Assembly (NCBI GenBank): GCA_030549495.1
Contig: JAUIRK010000320.1
Coordinates: 157,643 to 221,642 of the forward strand
Direction: 5' to 3'
Length of the DNA: 64,000 nt
Source of the DNA: Nectonema munidae
Lineage: Eukaryota; Nematomorpha; Nectonematoida; Nectonematidae
The notes below the pieces were generated by a model. It saw nothing but the letters and a program-made list of their open reading frames with translations, had not been told where the DNA came from and did not search any database. Position numbers and translations under genes: made by a program. Positions 1-11,700 of the stretch are shown one piece after another. The first letter of the stretch is position 1. Every line of letters starts with the position of its first letter.

Positions 1-511
1 CGATGACTTTCAAAAGGAAAAATGCTCTCCCTGCTATTTGAACTGTTGGAAAAAGTAAAATCGTTTTTGAGTTTGAACAACAAGGTTGACCTTCTGGTAG
101 TCTTCAGTTTCTTCACTAAGGATGGATTTATAACATGAATGGCTCATCTTGCTGTTATTTTTGAAATAGTGAACTGTATTATTCAAATGACTATTCAAAT
201 AACCCTTCTTCATTATTATTATTACTATTATCATCATTTTTGTTTATAAACTTACACATAATATCTTTTCATTTAACCATAATTATCTGTCATAGTTATA
301 TTTATTTTTGTCATTAATTATTTGTCATTAACACTTCTCTGAACATCACAATTCTTCTATTCTATTAATATAGACTTTTCTTTTACTATGCAAATTCTTA
401 TATATATATATATATGTAGTTATGTCTTTTCACGCGCTATTTGTTGAATAAAAGCTCCAGCCTTTCAGATTCTTTCTATTCATCACAATTTTATTCAACA
501 TCCAACCCTTT
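1..511. other. AT-rich sequence before gag fragment
   Basis: Only simple sequence is visible: an ATT-rich stretch near 205-237 and a short TA run near 400-416. No exon of the DDHD gene or transposon end was recognised. Confidence 0.4.
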
Positions 512-1078
512 ATGGAAAAAGCCCTCAGACCAAAGGAGTTCAACGTTCTCCCTAACGAAGAACAAAGTGGAAAATTATGGAAGCACTGGTTTAGAGGATT
601 CACTTACTACCTTGACTGTTTGAAGGATCACAGTCCCAACAAGCTTGAACTTCTCATCATTCACTTGGGACCTGACGTTGCTGAAAGCATACAAAAAGCG
701 TCAAGTTATGAGATGGCAATAAAGCAATTGGAAAGTGCATACGTCAAAGTTCCTAACGAAGTTCATGCAAGGCACCTCCCCTCAACGCGCGTTCAATCAA
801 GTGACGAGACCGTCGACTCTTTCTTTCAATCCTTGAAGGTGTTATCCATGAATTGCGAATTCAAAGAAGTAACTGCCGATCAGCACAAAGATCTTTTCAT
901 AAGAGATTCTCTCATCTCTGGATTGAGGAACAGTGCTATTCGAACCAGACTTCTTGAAAACACGAAACTTGATCTCAACACCGCAGTCAACCAAGCTAGA
1001 GCTATGGAGCAAGCTTTAAGCCAAAGCGAAAGCTACGCTATTTATAAAAAAAATCAACCAAACCTGTCAAAAAATTGA
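512..1078 (+). pseudogene. Ty3/Gypsy-type gag fragment
   Basis: A 188-codon open frame encodes the capsid-like part of an LTR-retrotransposon Gag. Seen are KLWKHWFRGFTYYL, AIKQLESAYVKVPNEVHAR, VDSFFQSLKVL and a region ending RAMEQALSQSES, the arrangement of arthropod Gypsy Gag proteins (W..W...F..Y...A...L...Y......+A...L......E....F...L+.L......). No zinc knuckle, protease or RT follows. The last ~10 codons are made of a 151-bp tandem repeat that begins around 1045, so the gag is cut off there. Codon use and GC are higher than in the flanking intron. Confidence 0.6.
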
Positions 1079-1870
1079 TTGATATATGACAGCTCAACTG
1101 AAAAAAGAAACTTTTAGTTTAAATGGTTATACAAAGTTTTCTATTTATATACACCCGTTTTCATGTATGCTGAATACGATGCTCACGTTTATCTTTAAAA
1201 AAAATCAACCAAACCTGTCAAAAAATTGGTATATATGACAGCTCAACTGAAAAAAAGATAATTTTAGATTTAGTGCTTATACAAAGTTTTTTTACACACA
1301 TATACCCATTTTCAAGTGTGCTGAATACGATGGTCACGTTTATTTTTTTTTAAAATCAACCAAACCTGCCAAAAAATTGATTGTATATGACAACTAAACT
1401 AAAAAAAACTTTTAGTTTAAATGGGTATACAAAGTTTTTTACGCATATATACCCATTTTCAAGTGTGCTGAACACGATAGTCACGTTTATTTTTTTTTAA
1501 AATCAACCAAATCTGTCAAAAAATTGATTGAAATATGACAGCTCAACAGAAAAAAAGATAATTTTAGATTTAGTGCTTATACAAAGTTTTTTTACACATA
1601 TATACACATTTTCATGTATACTGAATACGATGGTCACGTTTTTTAAAAAAAAATCATTCAAACTTATCAAAAAATTGATTGATATATGACAGCTCAACTT
1701 AAAAAAGAACCTTTTAGTTTAAATGGTTATGCAAAGTTTTCTATTTATATACACCCGTTTTCATGTAGGCTGAATACAATTGTCACGTTTATTTTAAAAA
1801 AAAATCAATCAAACCTTATCAAAAATTTGATTGACATATGACAGACTAACTGAAATAATTAACTCTTTAT
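1045..1870 (+). repeat. Tandem repeat, ~151-bp unit, about 5.5 copies
   Basis: The motif AATCAACCAAACCTGTCAAA recurs with its T at 1054, 1205, 1356, 1503, 1654 and 1805 (steps 151, 151, 147, 151, 151). Each unit also holds ATGACAGCTCAACT, TACAAAGTTTT and TGAATACGATGGTCACG in the same order. The array starts inside the 3' end of the gag frame and decays after about 1870. Confidence 0.9.
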
Positions 1871-2645
1871 TTAAGTAGTTATAAAAAGTTTTTTTTAAAC
1901 ATTTTTGATTAATTTGTGACTTTTTTAAAATCGTGGTATGTTTGCGGTCAGATATATTGTACTGATTTTTGAACGATTTGTTTTCATGCTATTCTCCAAA
2001 GACTATATTCAATTTTTTAGTAATTTCACAAATGAATTTATTTAATCAACTTCATTTGAAAATGACCTCTTGGTATGATTGAATATTTGAGACACCAAAA
2101 AGGGTACAACTTGAACCAAAATATTTTCCAGTCCTATTTTGTAAAAAGGTGTAAAATTAATTAAATCTTTTTGTTTAAAAATGGAAAAAAAAATTACTTT
2201 TATATCACTTTATTAAAAAATTTCCAAAGTGTGTATATAAATTTCAGTCGCACTAAATTTCTCACAGAATCTGACGAGTGTGCCAAAAAATGGCACGCCT
2301 ATTTTTTCAGAGAGCGAACAATAAAACTCAAAATTTTTAGTTGGTATTACAATTCTAAAAAGCACTTAACAACAGTTTTATTGATTTTTTTATTTTACTT
2401 GGGCTAATATGGATTAAATTCACATCGAATATTAACGCCTAAAATTATAGAAAAACCATCATGTCCTCTAAAATAACTCGCCCAAACTGGGCAATGTGAA
2501 AGAACTAACTAAGTAAGCAACAAACTAATAAACAAAATAAATTTTTCTCGAAAAGTTTTAGTAAGACCGTTTTTTCTCGCCATCATTAAATGACAATAAA
2601 TTTCATAAAACTGTATCTACTTACGTTCCTTACTTTTGTCGACAG
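1871..2645. other. AT-rich intron sequence, nothing recognised
   Basis: Open frames here (such as 2171-2407) are lysine- and phenylalanine-rich and resemble no known family. No transposon ends were seen. The stretch ends in the acceptor of exon A. Confidence 0.4.
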
Positions 2646-2849
2646 ATTCAACTGACCTTGAAATTGATGGCCCTTTCATTGATGATTTTGAATCCGTATA
2701 CAAGGTGGTTAAGCCTCACTGGAACTACTCGATCGCTTGTCAAGATCAAAGACCTTCATTTTCTTCTCTAACTCCACCACCAACAAAGTGGATTCAATTT
2801 TCCTTTTCCGACAACCAAGCTCTGGAAAGTGCATACAATTCCAAGGCCA
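2646..2849 (+). CDS. DDHD2-like: DDHD phospholipase exon A (WWE-like region, first part)
   Basis: The exon follows a TCGACAG acceptor and ends at A|GTATTT, so it takes two bases into its first codon and leaves one (phase 1). It encodes VYKVVKPHW, then [20 protein letters not shown], which matches the start of the WWE-like module of DDHD2/SEC23IP proteins (HW, then W..FS..D...LE.AY). The donor was chosen because only this GT keeps the frame into the next exon. Reading through reaches a stop at 2875. One or more upstream exons are needed for the N terminus; none could be recognised in 1-2645. Confidence 0.82.
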
Positions 2850-5691
2850 GTATTTTCCTTTTGTTCGTATAACGTATCGTGGTGGTGGCGTTTTTGATAA
2901 TAGTTCAAAGATAGACAGCTCTCAATACTTCATATGACATATCTTAAGTACATTTATATCTGAGACGCTGAGATTGCGTAAGAAAGGCACAGTATAATTA
3001 AAAAAAAAGATAAAACTATATAAGATATGTAGCAAGTGGGCAAGGGCGGTCGCCCCAAGATAATCGCGGCTCCTAAAACAGCTTAGCAGGTTCGGTTCCT
3101 CTAAATGTTTTGGCTTCCTTTGACCTTCAAGTCCTGCTACGTCTGTGTGGTATATACACATGAAATTGAGGCAATTTTAGAAATAATAATACTTGCAATG
3201 CGACTCGGGAGAGTTTGTTTTCTGTAAAATACTCCTACTCTTACTATTAGTAAATATATATAATAAAACAAGGATGGTTGTATTTATTTAGAATATTTAA
3301 TATAAAAAACAAAACGGTTAAAATGCAGGGAATAGTTTATTACTATTTCAAACACACAAAATCTTCATAATCATGCATTAAAAAGTAGAAATGAGAAAGT
3401 GAAGAGGATTACTCTACTTCTTCTCTACTAATCCTATTTGCTTTCTCATACATACCTACATAGTGGGTAAAACTATGGAGGCATTTTTATGTATGCTCCA
3501 TTCAGCACCTGTCTGTGTTCTTGAAGAGATGATATTAATAATTACTATTATTATTTAGCATTTGTGTGAAGAGATGAATTTAATTTTAAGGAAGCATACA
3601 CTAAAGGAATTCGAGTCAAAACGCCCGAAAACCAAAACGCCAGAAACCAAAACGCCCGATACAAAAACACCCGATACAAGAACGTCTGAAACTTGAATCT
3701 ACAAAAAGCATTTAAAAATTTAAGATTTTTCTTGTATCTACGCTTTTTTCCAATTATTATCTAATATATTTTTATAAGAATATGTTTAATTTAACACTTT
3801 GTTGTTTCACATGCATAAAAAAGTGATACAAGATTCCTAATTTATCAATTTTATCGAATCGAACGACTCCTGAAATTTTGAAGCAAAATCAGAAATTATT
3901 TATTTTCTTGTTTTCCTGTACTCTTTCATGCCGATAGGTCAGTAATGCATAGTTCCTTCAAGTGCCCAAAAGTCCATTTAATTTGATTATCTGAAATGCC
4001 GAAGCAAAAATATTTCGTTTTATCTAATGAAAGTGATATATCAAAGTTTAACACTACTAATAAACGAAATTTGGGTACAATAAAAAAAAATGTTTTTTCG
4101 TTTTAAAAAAAATGCCGTACCATATATGGGACGTTCGTACACCCCAAAAAATTTTGAAAAAGCAAAAGACGATTTTATTAAAACATTTTTTTAAATTTAT
4201 GGTAAGCGATAAAGCATTTCATACTGAAGTCCAACATTGCATTTGATGCATTTTGTGGGAGTTTTGGAATGACAATGTCGACATTTCAATCGGAGTGACC
4301 AAGTGTCCAGTGTTGTCGAATCTTGTGATGTCTGCACAAGTGATTTGTGATTTGGACTTGCCAGAGCTTTGGATGATTGAGGATAAACTCCATAGTTTTT
4401 TTATAAACTTTCAGCCACCATTCTGCGGTAAAAAAGTTTATCTTTTTTTTCAGGGTTCGGGGTCAACCTGTACACAAGCCAAGATTGCATGAGCAATGAA
4501 TCAAAAAGATGCATTACAATAGGCATATACCATTTTTCCCCTTAAACAACTTTTATAAATCATGAGATTTTGGTCCATTCTGTCTACATGCCCCATCTCT
4601 CGATTATAAACATTTAAAAGCTTTGGCTGATTTATTTTTATCATACTTTTTAATGTACGCGAGTATCGTGAAATTTTACTTAGTGGCTCTACACCATACT
4701 TGTTAGATCCACAGATCACAACCCGATTATCAAACCACTCACAAACGTTAAAAGAACAGGAATTGTATGCCTTAAAACTCCCTCTAGGTTCTTTCTTAAA
4801 ATCTTTTTCACTTTTTTTTTGGAAAATTGAGCAGCCTGTTCTTTTTTATGGTAGCCGTCATGTTCTGTTTTTTTCTTTAATCATTTGAAACAAGTTCAAG
4901 GTTGAAAAAAAGTTGTCCATGACATAATGGTATGAGTTGATGATCTTCTTGTTGTTTTTCTCAACAAAGTTGAGTACTACAGATTCCCCTAAAGTTAACC
5001 CTGTACTTCTTTTTTTCCGATTTACCTTGATAAAGATCAAAGTTCACTAAATATTCAGATTGAATGCAATCTGACCATCGCTTATACCCAAACCTTTGAG
5101 GCTTTCCTTTGATGAACTGTTTCAGATGTTGACGACCATAATACGGTATCATCGTTTCATCTATACTCTATAGCATGAAACTCTGTTACAGGAGCATTTG
5201 AAGAAAAAATTTGATTTAGTTTGTCAATAAGAGGCCGTATTTTGGTGAACTTATCACTTGTCAAGTTGATTGTTTTCTGAAAAATGTAAGTAATTTTTTA
5301 TTTCATCAAACATATCTCTCCTCATTGCCGACGATACAATTTTCAAATCACAATCCCCAGTCCTCACTCTTGTTCCAATACATGCGATATTTAGGTAATT
5401 TATGGTAGCGCATTAGAGTGAAAATGCCAAAAAAAAACTTTAAATTCATCATTACTCAAGTTCAAATTAAAGTTGTTTTGCGAAGCATAATTGTTTGTAA
5501 ATGAAACAATCATGTTAATGAGAGTTTCATCAAAAATAGATGAAAAACATCATCAAATTCAAGTTGGCGTTATCATAGTAACTTGGGTGAAGAGCTTCTT
5601 TGAATTCATTTTCATGAAAATTAACACACTCACTGTTCCAATGAAAAGACTTTTTTCTTTAAACTGGTTCGATTTGATTAGTAGTTTGTCT

Positions 5692-5736
<45 letters not shown>

Positions 5737-8700
5737 GTGAATCACACATCTTGAACGAAACCAAAGTTCCTTTTCCCCATCAAATTGTCTATATCGCCGA
5801 TGTCTTCGTCTCCTGAATCTTCATCTGTAACCACATCAGTACAATTAATGGGCGGTTGAATGAAAATTTGGGAGTCAGTTATCTTTTCTGTATCAATAAA
5901 CTCCAACAAATTATTTAAAGTATCATCCTTAAAAATGTGAGAATGCACAATATATTTTGAAATAAAAGTTTGCTTTCACAAAACCAATGATAAAAAAAGT
6001 AAAATTAAATATCTCATACTTCATACCAAGATTTATTTATCAAAAATATGGAGAATGTAGTAAATAAGTTTTCGTCCAACATTCTTCTCAGGGTCTCTTT
6101 GATATATAAAGCTCAGAATAAAAGTTAAAAGACTATAGAACGCAATAACGTCCACATTAGGAACTCTTGGTTTTAATTATGCTATGTTGATAATATTCTC
6201 GCCAGTTTTTATGATAATCTCAAATTCAATATCCACATCCCAATTCGAGAATGTGAAATAAACAAAACCCGAATTCTTCAACATTAAAACTCAATTTTTT
6301 ATTCAAAATAATAAAAAATTCAAACTATCAATGTAACATTTAGAGCTCAGCTAAAAACATATATATATATATATAATATATATACAGTCAACCCTCAATT
6401 AGCCGGACGTTATGGTTCAGCAATATTTTTGTCCGGATTATGAGGTTTCCTTTCAAATGAATAATTTACTACACGTTAGACCAGACTCTTCCTAATATTT
6501 ACAAAAATATGTCAGGTATTAATATTTAAGTCTTTGAATAGACGCTGTTTATTCATAAGAAGGAGAAGGAAAAAGTTTATTTTTCATACTTTTTTAAATA
6601 ATAGTTTAATAATTGGAAACTGCAAATAGACAAAATACTTTGATTCATAAAACACAATGTAAACGTATAAACAGTATTTTAAAAATTCTTTGAAACATTC
6701 ATAAACCTTACCTTCTTATTTTAAGCAATTATTCTGACCTTTTAACTAAGTTGATAACTTTTTTATTAACTGGAGAATCAGATTTTTAGTCCATAGCTTG
6801 AATTGCAGCCAAAATATTGATTATCCTACTCGTGACATGCATGCATCAACTCGATGTGAAATATTGAAGGTTGGTATTTGTTTACGTTTTTGTTAATAAC
6901 TAGATTTGACCCGCTCAATTTATTGAGCAGTAAAAATTTTGGGGTGACATATACTTTCGGCATACAAAGAACTTTATTTACGACCCATATGTGGGTGGGA
7001 TTTTCGGCAATAAAGAGTAGTCACATCTTTTCTGGTTTAAAACTGATTTTCCTTTTAAATTGGTAGTTTAATTGTTTTTCAAACCAAAGAAATAATGCAT
7101 TTTTGTATGATCACTTTTATCTTTCAAGTCAAATTGATTGATCACTATCATTTCGTGTCAAATCAACCGTTTTGAAACTGTCCAAATAAATAAACTTCAA
7201 AAAATAGTAACGTCCGAATTATTATTTTCTAGCGTTTTGATATTGGGCGTTTTAGTTTTTGGGCATTTTGGTATTGGGCGTTTTAGTTTTCGGGCATTTT
7301 GACCCGGCACCCACTAAAGTTAGTTAGCATTTGTGTGTTTTGAAGAGTGATATTAATTTTAAGGAGGCATAGAACAGCGTGGAAGTGTATTTGAAAAAAG
7401 TAAAATACAAGGCCTTAATAACTTATAATCTTATGTTATTTAGAAGATGACATTTTTGGAAAAAAAGATTTTTGAGAATGTGCAAAAACATATTGATACT
7501 TGAAAATAATAGTTCAAGTGAAATAAGATTAATTTTCTTTTTTACAATTCTTTAAAAAAAGCTCTCTTGTTTTCAACCTTTTTTATATCATTCTAAAAGG
7601 CCTCAAAATGGCAACTATAAAGTTTCAAAAAAAGATTCATAAATTTGCTAATATTTGTCAGGGCCGGGGAGTCGAAGTTTAAATCTTCGACTCCTTTATT
7701 TTTTTAGACTCCGACTACTCCTACTCCTACTCTTATTTTAAATACTTGTTTGATTAAAGACAAACTGATTTTAGACTTAATAGGATGTCAGGGGATAAAT
7801 CTTTAAACTTTGGTAACAATGAATTAAATTCAAGTGTTTAGAATGTTTTGATCTAAAAAAAATCATACAAAACCAGAAAAATATAGGATATAAAAACTTA
7901 CTTGTAGTTGGATTCAAGTTTTAACATTCTCATACTGTATATATAGTGAATAATTTCACGTGTCATGAAAGAATTAAAAATCGCAAAAACATTAGATACA
8001 TTTTTACATCACGCTCTCTGAGTGATCGATGAAACCAACATTTTTCACGCAATTTTTTACGATATTAATTAATATATTTGTCAAATAAGCAAAATAAAAT
8101 TCTGTAATCAAAGAATCAAAAAATATTTTTTCTTTTTAAATATATCGTTGGCTGCCGTTACTTTTAGTATAGAAAGATAAACCTAATCTCTCTATTCATT
8201 TTTATTAAATCATGCATATAGGAAACTAAAGGTAAGGGGAGCCAACGATATATTTAAAAATACATGCGGCGTTCATAGTCACATAAATTAAAAAATAAAG
8301 CCCTGAATAAATACGAATGATTACAATCGCCCTATTTATACATAGTTTTATTTTTTCATATAAATTTTTTGTTCATTTCCCTGTTCCCTCGCAACCTAAT
8401 GCTTTTATTTTATATAGCCTTTTTTTCATTCATGACTATGAATACTGTATGTGTTAAGTTTTTATTTTTAGAAACTCTCTTTGCATAAATAATTTTTGAT
8501 TTAAGATCTTCTCATTTCAACCAATGGAGGAAGATATGACGTTAATTTAAATACAATGACTCGAATTTCCGCTTATTGGCGAGACAAAGAAGTGTCCAAT
8601 GTAAGAAGATCCACTTGGTACAGAATTGATGCAGATTTAAAGGCGTACATTCCTTATGAGTCCGAGATCGCCCAACTTCTTGAAGTTTGATTTAATTTTT

Positions 8701-11700
8701 TACCTTTCTTAAAGATTTCAGTTTTTCCGAATTCATTTCCATTCCTCTACTGGTGTAATGAGTGGGGCATGGATGAGTGGAGATTTTACATCAAGGTTCA
8801 GCTGCCTCTTCACATGAGTTTTTCAGAGACTTTTCGACACTTCATGTTATGTAACGATATAGCTCATTAAACGAGCGTTGTGTTGTGATATTTTATAGGG
8901 GACGCATACGGGGATCAAGCAAGGCTTTTGTTTTCCCTATTATTTTTGCTTACCTGTGTTCACATGTATGTGAGAGATTAAACCGTGATTATCGGTATAT
9001 ACGCGTACATTAGGGTTGGTCGATTTTGCATATTTTTTAAAATCTCTATCTGAACACACTTTTCTACCGCTGGATAGAAAAGCTTAAAAAGCTTAATTAA
9101 AAAATTTATTGAATTAATTTTTACGCATATCTAAAGTTGAATACGCTTGAAGGTATCAAACAAAAAATATATAAAGACCTTATAATAAAATAAATATCAT
9201 CCATCAATATAAAAACTTATTTATGTATCAGGAAATATGACTATTTTGGAAATAGTCTCCTTTTGACATGAAAAAAGAGCGTTTAGATCTGCCTTTTCGT
9301 TGCCAGAAACATCCTTCATTATCGGTGCTTTCAACAAACAATTAGAATTTAGATCAATCATTTCGTACCACTTTTTAGCATTCCATTTAATTTTAGGATT
9401 TTTTTCTCCACTTTAGCGTTTTCATTAATGTTTCAGTTCATTGTAAAAATTATTTTCTATAGTAACAATATCCAAAAAAAAAGTCAACTCAATATTTCTA
9501 GCTATAGTATTATCATTTTTGAGCATTGGATAAAGAAAGTTGTCAGGAAGTAAACAAAAAACGTTTCCTTGCAAATTATGTTTGACGCATCATAAAGAAT
9601 ACGTTTCATTCGCTCAATGGAAAAAAAGAAGCGTTATGAAGTCTAGAAGATACTTTTATTTCAAACCGTGCTATAGCATAAACTTAAACAATGTAATCTT
9701 CAAGATTTTTTAATTTTCATTTGGTAGTACTGACCCTCATTATAAGGAGGAACCTGGTATCACACTTTACATTTTTAAAGGTTAGTAAAAGATTCATGTG
9801 TTAGATATGTCTATTTGCTTGTACGCTTCTCCATTTTCTTGGATTCTTTGTATCCATTTGCTTCTGCTGGTGCATCCTTGTTTTAGTCCTAGTTCTTGAA
9901 GGCTCTTCGCATAATAACATCTCTCCATCTTATACGTTGTCGTCCTCTGCTTCTTCTTACCATCCAGCGCTATGTGTCATTGCTGGTTAATCTCTATTTG
10001 CTAATATGCATATCAGCAGAATAATGGCAAAAACGCATGCTATCTAACTTTTCATTTCTTTGTTGATACTTGCTGCTTTAGATGCTGCTGTCATAAATGA
10101 AAATACAGTATTGCAACGCGAAATGAATAACTGACACTTCTTTTACTTTGACACATGATATAATTGCGTTTTACACTGTATTTACACATGTTTTCATCAT
10201 AAGCGGATTTATCAGCAGTTCCTTTTAAGTATTCTGCCAAAAACTTGTAAGTTTTCTCAAAAGTTAGAGATATTATTTCTCTATTTCCTGAAGAGACACC
10301 CATCCTAAAAATGAACTTTTTTTAAATCTCTAGTTGCGTTGTTAAATACAATAAATATTTTTTTGTTGAAAGTCATAGAAAAACTGAAAAACATTCTTCC
10401 AAAAAACAGTATCATCTTCACTTCAATCATTTATTGGCGAGAACTACTTTGAGAAAAAAGTGGGACAACGTTTTTTATCAGCAAATAAACCAATCAAATT
10501 AAAGATTTGTTTAAATAATGATATTGAAGAAATTATGCAAAGAAAAAATCGCATGTTATCACGTTAATATTTTGCGGTCACTCTTTATTTGAAAATGGAC
10601 AAGTTACATCAATTGAAGTGGATAGAAGTTTTTCTATGCTCAACAATATATTTAAAAAAAATCGGAATTTTTATGATGAAAGTCTTTGCAATTATCTTAT
10701 CATCAACCATAATTATGATATTGTACATGATAAAAGCTCAAATTTGTAAAATATATTTTTTATTTCAATAAATAAATTGTTTATAAAGTTATTTTTTTGG
10801 GTTTATTTTTTCGTTAATAAAGTCAATGTTATCATTTATAATGTCTATTTTTCTTGTTCCAGTAGTAGCTAATTGAGTATAAGTTATATAAATATAAGTG
10901 GTTATCGGGTGTCTTGATTCTTTTGAGCTTTCGGAAGATAGTCAATGAAAATTATGAGGGCTCGTCTCGCGTGCCCAACCTCTTGACTTTTTAGAAGATA
11001 TCAAAACATGTGACAAATGAGTTTTTCAAAACTCAATATAACAAATTAATTAAAAAATTTTTAATCTATCCTATATACACAAAAAGTAGTTAAATCTATT
11101 GCGTGTTGAAAATTTTGAATAACTAGCATGGTAAACTTTGAGAAATAGAAAGCTTGGTAGGGTAGTAACAGAATTTATTATCCTCATTAAAAATCTTATA
11201 TTTTGATGTTTTAACCAAAGTTTACTCTTTATTTAATGTAGATATTATTTGGGGGAGTAATGTCTATATTTACTGAATATTTGAACTTTATTGTGTTCAT
11301 AAAGCGTGTCAAAAATGATAAGTGAATTACATGTGTTTGTTGAAAAAGTATTAGTAGGATGATAAGTTAATAATCTGACACATCTTGCACATATTTTCCT
11401 GATCAAAGTCTGTAAATATACTCTATTTGACCTAAGAAACTTGGATATGAGTGGTCTAAAAGTTTATCAATAGCATGCTAGGGATAAAATATTAATTAAT
11501 GCAGCATGACTACAAAATGTAGACAATTATCGGTCGAGGGTTAAAACGAATACAAATCTTTATAAGTAAGAGCATTCTTCTCCCGATTGCATTGCGCAAA
11601 AAAGATCTCCATCTTTAGAAAAAATAATTCTTGTTGCAATTTTTTGGTCTTTTGCTTGTCCCAAAAAAATTAGACATAAAATAGGCTGCAGTAAGTCTTC

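Larger units (their letters stand above)
3607..7311. mobile_element. 3.7-kb DNA element with iterated terminal inverted repeats
   Basis: The left end (3607-3700) carries five ~15-bp units of the type CAAAACGCCCGAAAAC, and the right end (7205-7311) carries five units of the reverse complement. The ends pair as an inverted repeat (GTCAAAACGCCCGAAAAC against the complement of GTTTTCGGGCATTTTGAC). An exact 8-bp duplication, CACTAAAG, flanks them at 3599-3606 and 7312-7319. An 8-bp duplication fits hAT, P or Merlin elements; the superfamily is not determined. The interior holds a piggyBac pseudogene (about 4500-5948) and a pogo-like end, so the original cargo is unclear. Confidence 0.65.

Noticed and set aside
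2850-2937. Frame continuing exon A into [17 protein letters not shown]
   Set aside because: GGGVFD looks a little like the GGRYDV block, but the real block is in exon B and joins exon A in phase.
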